Assembly: GCA_905147135.1 (NCBI GenBank)
Contig: LR990041.1
Coordinates: 23,109,712 to 23,173,711 of the forward strand
DNA from: Blastobasis lacticolella
Lineage: Eukaryota; Arthropoda; Insecta; Lepidoptera; Blastobasidae
Length of the DNA: 64,000 bases
Direction of reading: 5' to 3'
A program made the position numbers and the translations under genes. The notes under the pieces are model-generated. The model made no database searches. It had not been told where the DNA came from and saw nothing but the letters and a program-made list of their open reading frames with translations. Positions 34,229-45,070 of this stretch are shown here, in pieces. Position 1 is the stretch's first letter. Each line of letters starts with the position of its first letter.

Positions 34229-34619
34229 TTTGTTTATTACAGACTGGCTACATGCCTGGATATCACAAAAAATGTCTGTTGTTACTATCGCAGTACCAGG
34301 CTCATATTAACAATCAAGAGGTTAAATGTACCCGACAAACTCAAGCGCATTCGAAGTAAGCGCACAAAAATACTGCTATCTCTTTCCTTCAAATGGCAGA
34401 GCGTGTCAGCGCGTATAACCCGCTTGCACGCGTAACAATACAGTACCGCTGTCTCACTCCGACGCAGCGTCTCCGTCTCACTCACTCCCCAGTCGCCCGC
34501 AGTATCGCCGCTCGTACACTCACGCTCTGAACGCGCTTATGCTCGTGCCACACAATCTCCTTGCGGTTATGAACTCCTAATTTTTTAACTTTGATTTTTT
34601 TAAATTTAAAATTTTATTA

Positions 34620-35480
34620 ATGATTTCAGGATAAACTGACACAGGTTTAGGAACGTCTACTCGTAGTCGAGGTCCGGGGGGAAGAGGCATAATAACGGAG
34701 ATAAGACCCCACTATCCGGCTATGGTATCCTTTACTCCGTGCTTAATCAGTGCCTGATTGATGCTCCTGATGCTGTTTTGGTCCCGACCGAGGGAAAGTT
34801 AGGGGACATATCTGTGTAAGCGTCTGTTAGAGTCAACGTCATCTTGTCAACCTGTTGTCTATGTCATTGTTTGCATGGTAGGTATACCACCCGTATTGCT
34901 ATCTTCACTAGGGATTCCTCCGCACTAATAGCGTACCTAATATGGTCCGTTTTGCAAGGATTTCTGCTTACACTCCTTCCCGGTTTTCTATGTTCAATTT
35001 AAATCTGATCCATCAGTGTTCAGAGTAGAAAGCCTCGTCAGACATATGCCAGACCGAGATTAGGTTAGATGCCCGGTCCGATACTAATGTCAGATCTATT
35101 ATTGTTTGAGCCCTTTGTGTTACAAAAGTGGGTTCTGCGCCCCGACTGATTAACGGGAGTCTGGTTGTCATAAGATAATTAATAAGACTCACCTCTGCCG
35201 TTCGCGGTCACGCTCCCTCGTAATGGTTGGTTTGCGTTTACGTCCATTGCGATGATTACCTCTAGGTTTTCTGCTTCGCAGTGCTGGATTAAACCTGCCA
35301 GCAGGTCTGCAGCCTATTTAGCGCCTTCCAGGTTGGCCACGGAAGTTGGGAGCTTTTCACTAGGAGGGATAAAAGGGGATTGGAAAATTTATTGATCCAC
35401 AGGTCTTTTCTGGCTGTAGGGGCGTCACTTTCGCAGGCAGTGGTGGTCGCTAACAAACTGGATTGGCTTTTCAATCTCTT
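34620..35480 (-). pseudogene. I/R1-like LINE endonuclease fragment
   Basis: Minus strand: LIQHCEAENLEVIIAMDVNA followed by NQPLRGSVTANGRGE, then after a frameshift RGAEPTFVTQRAQTIIDLTL, a VSDRA block, SVWHMSDEAFYSEH. These are endonuclease motifs (AMDVNA, DLTL, SDE/H) of the I/R1 type. It may be the 5' half of the element whose RT and RNase H lie at 22083-24524, separated by two younger LINEs. Confidence 0.6.
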
Positions 35481-35539
35481 GACAGTAGGTTTCTAACCAT
35501 AGAGAGGGAGCCGTGAGTCCGTGAGTTTCTCAACTGCAC

Positions 35540-35593
35540 TGCAATGCATGCATGCATTGCATGTAGGTTTTATCATTATAAAACCTACATGCA
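35540..35593. repeat. palindrome next to a perfect 16-bp hairpin
   Basis: TGCAATGCATG and its complement form a 22-bp perfect palindrome (35540-35561). It overlaps a hairpin 35558-35593 with stem TGCATGTAGGTTTTAT, loop CATT and a perfect complement. No gene is next to it. Confidence 0.85.
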
Positions 35594-36059
35594 AATATTC
35601 AATCAGGTAGTAGGACTCTGTCTAGCCTGAGGAGTTCGCCTGGGTGAGCCGCCCTATCTATTTCTACCGCCAAGCAACATTATTCCGGTTTAAATGATAA
35701 GGTAGCCAGTGCAATTACAGACATGAGGAATTTAATCTTAGTGACAACGCACCAGACTGCGGTTCTACAATATTGTTGCCTGCATTCTAAATGCATGAAT
35801 CGTAGATTTTATGGGCGACTGTAGTTACCGCTTACCATCAGGCTGTCTGTTCGTTTTTCGCTGCGTAGAATTAAAAAACAATTTACACACTCGCACCCGT
35901 ATCATTTAAGAATTTATCTTAAAAAGTGCTGTCTTAGTTGGTACTAGTACGACAGTTTTAATATGGAAGAGTAGAACCTTCTAACACAAGCCATTAAGCT
36001 TAAAACAAGGCTCCAACCACTTTTGTTTTATGGAAATTGTGAAAGAAAAATTATCCTTA

Positions 36060-36525
36060 TAATTCATCAGAGTGGACGAGTAGGCAAGTGACCCCAAGAT
36101 GCCGATGAAACTGAAGGGACAGGTTTACAAGATCATTATTAGACTTGTTTTCTTATACGGCAGCGAGACTTGGCCTCTACTAGAGCGACACAAGCAGGAG
36201 TTGCGAGTCACGGAAATGAAGATGCTGCGGTGGATGTGTGGGGTTTCCCGCAAAGATAAGCTATCGCAGATAAGCTATAAGAGTGTCGCCTTCGATGGTA
36301 TGGCCACGTCTTGCGCAGATCGGCAAATTATGTAGGGAACAGATGTCTGGCCATGCCGCCCCCACCAGGCACGGGAAGGAGAGGCCGGCCCAAGAAGCGA
36401 TGGCTGGACGTCGTTAAGAGTGGCATGCGTGCCAACGGACTCACTATGAAGGATGCCGAAGACCGAGCAAAGTGGACTAGGAATAGCAGGAAGGCGATTT
36501 AACGCCGAGATGATGATGATGGACG
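36060..36525 (+). pseudogene. RTE LINE, RT C-terminus and (TGATGA) tail
   Basis: Plus strand: KLKGQVYKIIIRLVFLYGSE followed by TWPLLERHKQELRVTEMKML and WMCGVSRKDK. After a frameshift near 36305 comes GRRGRPKKRWLDVVKSGM, then KDAEDRAKWTRNSRKAI and a stop. The tail is TTAACGCCGAGATGATGATG. This is the typical end of Lepidopteran RTE ORFs. The element is 5' truncated. Confidence 0.85.
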
Positions 36526-36639
36526 AGTAGGCAAGTAATTTGTTTCACCTGCGTAATTTGTTTCACAATCAAATATTACAGAGTACTCTAAAAGGACTAA
36601 ATATCAATGGCCATTTTGTTTTAAGTAATAATCATCTAA

Positions 36640-36986
36640 GCGTTATTGTCCCGGTTGTGCTCTCACGGACAAGGGCCCGGGGTCCGCCTTGACTATGATC
36701 CAGGATTTGGCGATCAAGTAATTACAGTGGAGCGACTACCATTTGACCTCCATGACCGTGCTATCAGGGGATCCTGACCAGGTTTGGATCATGGTTACAA
36801 ATACAGTTGCCTTAATTTGCAGGTTTCATCACGATGTTTTCTCTCACCGTAAGAGCATCGGTTAGAATTTAAATAATGTACATAACTCAGAAAAGAGTAA
36901 TTGGTACATGGCCGAAGCAGGAATCGAACCCGGTACCTCTCGCTTACGAGTCGGATTCTCAACCGCCCGGCCATCGAAATCAATAC
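36640..36986 (-). mobile_element. tRNA-derived SINE
   Basis: Complement of the SINE at 3254-3610: GTCCCGGTTGTGCTCTC at the left (3' end), GGTTTCATCACGATGTTTTC in the body and GAATCGAACCCGGTACC (box B) near the right. It abuts the start of the next LINE. Confidence 0.85.
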
Positions 36987-36989
36987 ACT

Positions 36990-38900
36990 ACCGAAATCAA
37001 TACAATTGCTTACAAAAGGTATAGAAACTATTGCAATAACTTGTTAAAAAAAGTACGACGGGAATATGAACGTAATGAATTGAGAAAGGCAGGGACTGAT
37101 AGCAAGAAAATTTGGAGAGCCATTAAGACCATAACACATACATCATCAAATCACAAGGCTGCAACCGAATTAATTACTGGTGAAAATGCTTCTGAATCTC
37201 TACAGTTAATAAATAAATATTTTGTTGAGGTGGGAGCTAAGCTTGCTCGAAATTTAACTAGTAATTTAGGTGAGGTTCCAGTACCACCTTAAATTTTTGC
37301 TACACAAAGTTCGATGGCATTAATTCCTACAGATGAAATCGAAGTTAACAGTATTATACACTCACTAAAAAGTGGTTCTGCGGTCGGTCTTGATGGGGTC
37401 TCCTCGGACATGATAAAGCGTTACAGGACATTATTGCTGACACCAATCACACATATCTGTAATCTAGCAATCCAGACCGGAGTGTTTCCAGACATACAAA
37501 AAAAATCATATATCCATCCCATACACAAGTCTGGTGATAGAGGCTGTGTTGCTAACTATAGGCCAATTTCTATACTCCCTGCGTTGTCGAAAATACTGTA
37601 ACGAGTACTAAACAAAAGATTAATAAATTACTTGGAGAAAAATAACTTGCTGGCCCGTTCACAGTATGGCTTCAGGTCTAACAAGTCAACCTCTGATGCA
37701 ATACTGGAATTAACTAACTTTATTACCGATAGTTTAGACAAAAAGCAGAAAACCTTAGTTATCTTCTTAGACTTAGCTAAAGCATTTGACACGGTCTCTG
37801 TCCCCATACTGTGTAATAAGTTGGAAGGCATAGGTGTCCGAGGAGACCAGTTAAAATTGTTTAAAAATTATTTGACATCAAGGCGACAATGTGTCAAAAT
37901 TGGTCAAAGTTTAAGTGAAGAACTTCCAGTGGAAGTTGGTGTTCCCCAAGGCAGTGTGAGTGGACCTACTTTATTTTTGATTTATATCAATGAACTACTC
38001 AAACTTCAGCTCCCTGGTGGAAAAATCATCTCATTTGCAGATGATACTGCCCTGCTATTTAGCGAGGATACATGGGAGAAAGTATTCGAGAATGCCCAAA
38101 AGGGTTTTAATACGGTGTGCAAATGGTTGAGTGATAATGTATTAACATTAAACGCAGATAAAACTAAATATAACACTTTCGGAATTACATCAAAAAATAA
38201 ACCGTCACCCAATTAACATCATATAAAAGCTCATACATGTGCTCTACCAGGGGTAAACTCTTGCTCATGTCTGGTCATTCAACAAACAACTTGTATAAAA
38301 TACCTCGGTGTTCATTTAGATTCCAGGTTGTCCTTCCAACCTCATATCGAGGCTACCACAGTAAGAGTACGTAAGCTCTTATACATATTTAAAACATTAA
38401 GGCATATAGCTGACACAAAACTAATTCGTACTACTTATTTTGCCTTGTGTCAGTCGATCGTTACCTATGGCATACTTGCATGGGGTGGAACAACTAAGGG
38501 TAATCTTTTGAATTTGGAAAGGGCCCAGAGAATGATACTTAAAGTATCATACTTTCTACCGTACTTGTATCCGACCACAGAATTATATAAAAAATGTGAT
38601 GTTTTGACTGTAAGGCAACTATTCATACTCCACACTATCATGAAGAAGCATTCTTCCCTAAACGGTCTCTGTAACGTAGGTAAACGAAGGCGATACGAGG
38701 TTTGCTGCAGAGATGTAAAGTACTCCACAGAATTTGCTCATCGATTTTATGGATTCTTGGGAAACTTCCTATATAATAAAATTAATTGTATCTTGCAAAT
38801 TCATGACCTAACCAAGAACAAGTGTAAAATTATACTCAAGGGCTGGTTGCAGACTTTGAATTATGAAGCGACCGAATTATTGTTAAAGCCTCCGTCATAG
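36990..38900 (+). pseudogene. CR1/Jockey-group LINE ORF2 (RT), 5' truncated
   Basis: Related to the minus-strand LINE at 24525-31085. From AYKRYRNYCNNLLKKVRREY it continues through SAVGLDGVSSDMIK, NYRPISILPALSKIL (stop TAA at 37600), SQYGFRSNKSTSDAI, VIFLDLAKAFDTVS, GVPQGSVSGPTLFLIYIN and IISFADDTALLF, then after a frameshift near 38216 the C-terminal domain (YGILAWGGTTKGNLLNLERA) to TAG at 38898. Stops at 37290 and 37600 and one frameshift inactivate it. A CA-rich tract and 3' UTR follow to about 39290. Confidence 0.85.
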
Positions 38901-38924
38901 AGATGCTTGGGGTACGTATACTAT

Positions 38925-39002
38925 CACACCCACACCCACACACACCCACACACACATGCACACTCACGCACACATACACACACAAAACACACATACACAC
39001 CT
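38925..39002. repeat. CA-rich microsatellite in LINE 3' UTR
   Basis: Imperfect (CA)n with CCCACA interruptions, equivalent to the (TG)n tract at 24780 in the related minus-strand LINE. Confidence 0.9.
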
Positions 39003-39299
39003 TTGTCTTTTGTTATTAATGTTATCATATATATATTTGTTTTTTCTTAATATGTCTCAAATCAGCTTTTACTCTGTTGCTTTATCATTAAATTGAACAT
39101 TACTGTGAACTAATATTAAATAGGGGGAAGACCTGGCGATCTGTGTTACAGGTTTGTTTTACAAACCTACTTCAGACGTCAGTTCTCTCATGATCTGTAA
39201 TTACCTATACTTATCAAATGGTGTGCTTTATTGTATCACATGTTGCAGTTATGAAGAGAAAATAATTTTTTTATTTATTATTATTATCGAAGATCTTTT

Positions 39300-39889
39300 G
39301 TTTTAAGTATTATTTATATTAGATTATTACTACTACAGGGCAAATACCTACTAAATAATGTAGGTATGTAATATGTTTTAAATTACTACATGGCTCGTAT
39401 GATACCCCGCTACTATTACGACGAATATCGTAGCATCACTGAGCAGACAATGGGAATTTGAGTGTGATGCCACGGTATCCAGCTACTCTTCAGTGGGTGT
39501 GAGCAGATAAAAACAAGACTTGTATTTCATAAAACAAATTTTATTAACATCAGTGTCAATACATTTAAAGATTTAATATTATCCACATGCCACCATCGAT
39601 AGTAATCCTGAAAAATAAATAATTTACTTTACTGTTCGCGATAAACTCAAAAATTACTAATCGGATGCGGGTTCTACCAATATACAGACTTGTTCGTAAA
39701 GAAGGTCTACGCCGGACAATATTTTTTCATAGACGGAATTTCTTTTTTCAAGTTATAAAAAAAAATTATTGTGTGAAGAGATTGTTTAAATAATTTATTA
39801 AATACAGAGGTAATCATTGTCTTATTGGCATAAGTGTTTATGAAGTCATAGACTGAAATGTATGAGGATAATTCGATTTGCTTGTTCGC
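39300..39889. other. no supported gene
   Basis: AT-rich sequence without a credible ORF, splice pattern or repeat. Confidence 0.4.
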
Positions 39890-39899
39890 AAGTATATTA

Positions 39900-39991
39900 T
39901 GGAGCGTGGAGATTATGGCAATGACCTCCCCTTTCGTGGGAGAGGCCCGAAGTCCTGCAGTGGACTGTTATGGGCTGTGATGATGATGATG
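39900..39991 (+). mobile_element. 92-bp RTE 3'-end insertion with 10-bp target duplication
   Basis: Same subfamily as 2013-2100. It ends GGGCTGTGATGATGATGATG and is flanked by AAGTATATTA at 39890-39899 and 39992-40001. Confidence 0.85.
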
Positions 39992-40439
39992 AAGTATATT
40001 ATTGTAGTTACTCTGCCGTATACCAATGTGCCAATATCTTATTATGTACTATAAATGAGGAATTCTTGGTTATATAATAAGAATTATCCCGGATACAGCG
40101 CCAACGATTTCGATTAAATTTGATTTATAAATCGATCTGCGGTTCGTGCCAAATGCATTGGCAATAGCGAATATAAATATCTCGGTCAGATTAATTTGTA
40201 AGCGGTTAAAGCGACAGCTGTAACGCTTTATATAGTCAATTTTACAATTTTACGAAATTGATTCAGAACACTTTTCATGTATTTTTCATGAAATAACGTC
40301 AATGTGCCGTTTTCAAGGACAGCTTCTCAAAAAATCACACAGATGGCGCGCTCTAAGGACCCAAACATTATTATGATATTTTGACTATATGGGGCTTTTG
40401 TTGAAGTTGTATGGCATATTATATGTGTGACTGTGATCA

Positions 40440-41456
40440 TTCATTGCCTCAGAAATACTCAAAACAAGACTCGATATCATTCGTTAACTCAAGCCTGAAA
40501 AACCGCAGCTGCTTTACCTCACTGAGACGCAGATCAAATGCTCAGCTACCCAGTTTATACTCTCGAGCACAAGTTCGAACAGACCTCGTGCTAGAGTCTG
40601 TGTGTAAAAAACTACTTGCGTATCTTGAAGGTAACTTGTGACTGACCGTTGTCGGTCGACTGGGAACCTTCTGGTGTATGCCACACAATTATTGAGTGAG
40701 GCCATTAATAAGCATAGCGAGGTCCTTGCTGTGTCTTTTGATATCTCCAAGGTCTTTAACAGGGTTTGGCACGCCCTTCTAAGCAAGCTTCCCTGATAAA
40801 GTATTCCTGCTGGCTTTTACACCTGAATTTTCTGAGTAGACGCTAAAGTTCAAGTTCAAGTTTATTTATTGGTAACCATTGTTACACGTCAAAATTGAAA
40901 CACAATTGGTAAACTTATAAAATACACAAATGATTTATAAACGTGTCAAAATTGAAATAGAAATTCATAATTAATGTCATTCGTTATATAAATGTCAATA
41001 CATAAATTGTAAATCCAGATGTAGTGCGTCTGATCTTCAGGCCATCGACGCAGGAGTTTCTCATGGGTCGATTCTATCAGTGACACTTTTTCTGCTATAT
41101 ATTAACGATCTGCTTATACCCGGTATCGTTAAGTACCTTTAACGAATAGATATCTGTCAGAAGCAAAAGCCAATAAGGACGATATTCAGTCTTGTCGAGA
41201 GGCCATGGTTAATTGTTTAGACAAAGCTCTTAAGGCAGTCTCTGATTGGAACGAAGCCAAGCTGGTGGCGTTTTTTGTTTTGCCAGCCCCTTTCCTTCAT
41301 CGGAAGATGCGGTTCGGGCGAGCGCTTCATCTTTATGTTGTGGATCTGTCAGCTACCCGCATGAATCGCTTTAGTTCAACCTTTATAATGCGTACCGCTA
41401 AGGAATGGAATACATTGCGAAGCAAAGAAACGAGCCAAAGCAAAGGAAAGATTGAC
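40440..41456 (+). pseudogene. Jockey-like LINE RT with internal deletions
   Basis: Plus strand, in changing frames: LVTDRCRSTGNLLVYATQLL and AVSFDISKVFNRVWHALLSK (RT motif A), then unrelated AT-rich sequence (40830-41030), AGVSHGSILSVTLFLLYIND (motif B), CREAMVNCLDKALKAVSDWN, and the family C-terminus LSATRMNRFSSTFIMRTAKE (catalytic-site region lost). The right end runs into an assembly gap. Confidence 0.65.
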
Positions 41457-41556
41457 NNNNNNNNNNNNNNNNNNNNNNNNNNNNNNNNNNNNNNNNNNNN
41501 NNNNNNNNNNNNNNNNNNNNNNNNNNNNNNNNNNNNNNNNNNNNNNNNNNNNNNNN
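41457..41556. other. assembly gap (100 N)
   Basis: Exactly 100 unknown bases, so its true size is probably undetermined. Confidence 0.98.
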
Positions 41557-41964
41557 CATTGACCGAGAAATCAACGAACGCTACTGCCAATCCATTTAGC
41601 ACGATCTATAGCTAGATTTCATTTCTACCGACGTTTCCCTGTCGGGTATTTTCAGGCATAAAACAATTGCAATAACTCGCCACCGCATTGCACACCACTC
41701 GGCAGCGCCATCTGCGCTACGTATCTTTATACCCCGAGCAAAGCTTAGTCGCCCAGATACTAGAACTAATTGTTCGAAATTACTCACATTCTCTACATCA
41801 TGAGCTCTTTCTTAGTATTTTGTATATATTCCAATACGGTCTTTTTAATATCGGGGTAGCCGTTCAACAAATCTTGCCAGTTTACATGTGTTAGATATAC
41901 AGCCTCCACAACCTGCAAAAAAGAGCCACAAGTCTAGAAATTAATAATCTTCGCGTCATCATCA
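41557..41964. other. no supported gene
   Basis: Unique-looking sequence to the right of the gap. No motif recognised. Confidence 0.4.
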
Positions 41965-42195
41965 TCATATTGGCATTAATGTCCCGGTTATGCTCTCGGC
42001 CGGGGTACACCTTACCATGATCCAGGATTTGATAGATCAGGTAATACAGTGGAGCTACTGCCATCTGACCTCCGTCACCCTGATAACAGGGGGACCAAAC
42101 CAGATTGGATTATGGTTACATATTCAGTCGTCTGAATGTGCAGGGTCATCACGAGAATTTTCCTCATCGTAAGAGCATCGGTTTAAGTACCATAT
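41965..42195 (-). mobile_element. SINE, 5' truncated
   Basis: Complement of the SINE body and tail: CATCATCATATTGGCATTAA, TGTCCCGGTTATGCTCTC and CATCGTAAGAGCATCGGTT. The tRNA-like head is missing. Confidence 0.8.
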
Positions 42196-42544
42196 GACAT
42201 AAAACACTGGCTTTCAAATAAACACAAGTCGCACTAAAATCGGGTCATTCATTTAGAATAATTTCGCGCGCGAGACGAGCACGATCGGAACATTAACACC
42301 AAGATGAACATTCGGGATATACGATGCCACATCGGTACTGTAGCATATGTGCTCTGGCAGACCTAAGGTTAGGTCGGGCTCTAGGATAGGTAGGCTTTTA
42401 GGATGAGTTGTAAAAAATGGCCTGGGCTTTAGTACGTTAAGCAGGTAAGGTAGGCTTTAGTTGGGATTAGGCCAACCAGCATTCGAGTAGGACGTAGGTA
42501 TCGGCTGATTAATAGTATTACATTCAAAATGAAATAAAATCATT
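42196..42544. other. no supported gene
   Basis: Contains short TAGGY-rich words (GGTAGGCTTT twice, about 42390 and 42450). No coding or known repeat signature. Confidence 0.35.
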
Positions 42545-42605
42545 ATTATTATATTAGCTCGAATCATCCCACTGCTGGGCAAAGGCCTCCCCCCGATTTT
42601 TCCAC
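42545..42605 (-). mobile_element. RTE LINE 3' end fragment
   Basis: The complement of GGAGGCCTTTGCCCAGCAGT followed by an ATTATTATTA tail (plus ATTATTATTATATTAGC at 42543). Same family as 1341-1515. Confidence 0.65.
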
Positions 42606-42956
42606 TCATAAATCATAAAAATATTGTACTGAATGAAATATGGATTGTATTTTTAGGTACACATTTGTGCTCTTTCAATAAAATATGTGTAGTTTTATTT
42701 ATGCCACTGGTAATGAAGAGAAATTCTAAACATTTGGTTCGTTGTTACAGTACATTATTGCAAAGGCTCGGAAAGTAAGGTATTGACCGACGCCTAGACA
42801 TTAATGCTGCTATGCTCAAATATTAATGCACAAAATAATACAAGATTCAAAATGGCGGCCACTTCTATCTAAACCGTATTGGAGTTTTAATATTGGAGTT
42901 TTCTCACTTGTGTTCTAGGAGTAATAGTTTCCGAATTACTTTTTACGTGTTTAATA

Positions 42957-43960
42957 GAAACCGGAACTAGTACCGCAAATAAAGAAGTGGCAGAGTTGCT
43001 CCAAACATTTTTTACTGAAATTTCGATTAAAACTACCTCACTGCTAATGTCATGTCCAATTAGTGCAGAAAACTTGTTAAAAGAAAATATAGGTACCTGT
43101 GAAAATAACTAGATGTTTAAGCACCGTATTTAGCGTACATTTTTAATGCTAGTGTCAAAGTAGGAGATTTCCCCGACCTTATGAAAATCAGTAAAGTGGT
43201 GCCATTATTCAGGATGTAAATAAAGTTTGAATAATTTTAAACCGGTGTACATCCTGCCCGTTTTCAATAAAATCTTTGAAAGATTTATGTTAAGTCAAAT
43301 GATTGTACACTTTAATAGCGATAAATTATTTCATCAACAACAATATGGCTTTACAAAAGACCGCAATACTACCAAATTGGTATTAGCCTCATTCAACAAA
43401 TTTTTGGCGCATGGGAAGAACATAATAATGCAGAAGGTGTTTTTTGAGATTTGTCTCAAGCATTTGATTGAGGCCTGAAGTCCTGCAGTGGACTGTTATG
43501 GGCTGTGATGATGATGATTTGATTGTATAAATGATGTCATTCAACACTATTACAAAAATACATGACCGTCTTTAAATAATGAAATAATACTTAGAAGGTA
43601 GACTTCAAAAAGTAAGTGTTAATGGAGAGTTCAGGGGGGAAAATGAGCATTGGAGTGCCACGAGGATCTATATTGGGACCGTTTCTCTTTCTTGTCTATA
43701 TAAATGACCTTCCTTCCATGGTGGTATAGTTTTGTTTGCTGTCGACACTTCACTGATACTCGTATTTAAAATATTGATTTTGTCGTCAGCCTATTAAGGA
43801 AAGATAATAATATAGACGAAGTAAATTGTGTTCTTCAGAACGTACCTCATTGGTTTACGGTTAATAACATAGACTTAGAACTAAAAAAAATGCGTTAATT
43901 TTTGCCTGCCTGATGTACAAAGAAATCAATGTTATGATATATTATATTATACACAAAGGG
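42957..43960 (+). pseudogene. decayed copy of the CR1-group LINE RT (family of 12960-19120)
   Basis: Starts at the equivalent of position 16600 of the better copy and follows it with deletions and frameshifts: NNFKPVYILPVFNKIFERFM, QQYGFTKDRNTTK, the [20 protein letters not shown] equivalent and the ADDT site reduced to a VDT-like remnant. It keeps CAA and AAA at sites where the other copy has stops. A 46-bp RTE fragment is inserted at 43471. Confidence 0.8.
43471..43516 (+). mobile_element. 46-bp RTE insertion with 9-bp target duplication
   Basis: AGGCCTGAAGTCCTGCAGTG up to the TGATGATGATG tail, flanked by ATTTGATTG at 43462-43470 and 43517-43525. The uninterrupted ancestor is visible in the related LINE at about 17222. 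Confidence 0.85.
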
Positions 43961-43974
43961 GAATACTTTTTTGG

Positions 43975-44110
43975 TAACCAAAGAGCAACGTCTTTAGACT
44001 AACTTTATAGGCATTACATGTACGGCATGATTGTAATGGAGATGGTAAATTATTCCAACATTTGGTGGCCGCATACCGAAACTGCCACGAAAAGCAGCAG
44101 AGCGGTGGCG
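43975..44110 (-). mobile_element. LINE C-terminal/3' fragment (family of 62900-63460)
   Basis: Shares TTCCAACATTTGGTGGCCGC followed by CGAAACTGCCACGAAA with 63045-63090 (TTCCAACATTTGGTTGCCGC). Minus orientation. Confidence 0.65.
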
Positions 44111-44233
44111 CGGAACGCTCAACACCTCACTGGCAACGACCGTTGAGTAACGTCAACAAATACGTGTATATTTAAGCATAATTCTTTTAATACGGCCCGC
44201 CAATATACACTGTACTAAATTTCACTGTTTATA

Positions 44234-44515
44234 TCACGCCGTAAGCGCCGCGCTAGGGTTGACCGGGTGCGCGAGGAATGTTCTTACCACTTGCAAGTCA
44301 GCTCGCAAGCTAAGTTGACTCGCTACTGCCTGATCGGTTTTCACCAATGTACTCATCAACTTTTCTGAACACTTGAGCAATATAAATTAGTTACTAAAGA
44401 ATACTTTACCGTTCTAGAATTATAAGAGAAATGGTAGTGTACGTTCGGCAATATTGCATGAATCAGGCCGAAGCAACTATTCTGGCCCAACACGGTCACC
44501 ATCCTGCTATCACCG
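44234..44515 (-). CDS. CNG/HCN-like channel, last exon (second half of CNBD, frameshifted)
   Basis: The acceptor TTGATTGCAG precedes the exon start at 44515, which completes the Thr codon split in the previous exon (phase 2). It reads MVTVLGQNSCFGLIHAILPN and then YNSRTVKYSL, the phosphate-binding cassette region of a cyclic-nucleotide-binding domain. The Arg-Thr pair is kept, but the Glu normally following FG is Leu. The frame meets TGA soon after VQ. A one-base shift in an A-run near 44359 opens KLMSTLVKTDQAVASQLSLR and runs to TGA at 44234. Either the gene is a pseudogene or the A-run is mis-sequenced. A splice at this point was rejected because the intron would be under 50 bp. Confidence 0.6.
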
Positions 44516-44724
44516 CTGCAATCAAACTACAAATTAACTCTTCACGAAATTGCTAGACACATTTATGAGTACTTATAATATAGGTACGCATTTTTCCCTA
44601 CATAGAAATCAAAATAAGATACAAATATCACATGGGGCATCAAACCACAGCGTCAAACTATCGAGAAAGCTTATCGCTGCACCTGCGCATAATTTTGCTT
44701 AATTACTTTAAATAATAATCATCA

Positions 44725-45015
44725 TCTTGGCGTTAATGTTCCGGTTGTGCTCTCAAGGTCGGCCTTGGCCATGATCCAGGTAATTACAGTGGAGCGACTT
44801 CCATCTAGCCTCTGTGGCCCTGCTATCAGGGGAACTTCACCAGATTGGATCATGGTTACACATTCAGTCGCCTGAATGTGCAGGTTTCATCACGATGTTT
44901 TACCTCGCCGTAAGAGCATCGGTTGGTACACAAATATCACTCAGAAAAGAGTCATTGGTAGGTACTTGGCGGCAGTGGAATTCGAACCCGATACCTCTCG
45001 CTTACGAGTCGAATA
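44725..45015 (-). mobile_element. tRNA-derived SINE in a channel intron
   Basis: Complement of the SINE at 3254: CATCATCTTGGCGTTAATGT, GCAGGTTTCATCACGATGTT, and GAATTCGAACCCGATACC (box B) near the right. Confidence 0.85.
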
Positions 45016-45070
45016 CCTAAAACCGGCTTAGTTTAGGCATCAGGTTGTAATTATCATCACTACCTAATTA

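Larger units (their letters stand above)
31150..34240 (-). mobile_element. 5'-truncated CR1-group LINE (relative of 12960-19120)
   Basis: Minus strand: ORF2 from its endonuclease C-terminus to the stop, then a 3' UTR sharing GGGCCCAGCCATCGTCCAAT and AACCATATTTGAGGGAA (complement) with the LINE at 18400-18560, ending in a (TTTGA)n tail at 31157-31180. It lies directly upstream of the LINE at 24525-31085. Confidence 0.8.

Noticed and set aside
40514..40786. 90-aa minus-strand ORF
   Set aside because: Antisense to the RT motif A region of a plus-strand Jockey-like LINE.
44234..44365. Separate final channel exon with its own acceptor
   Set aside because: Would need an intron of 38-45 bp. A one-base frameshift within a single exon explains the data better.
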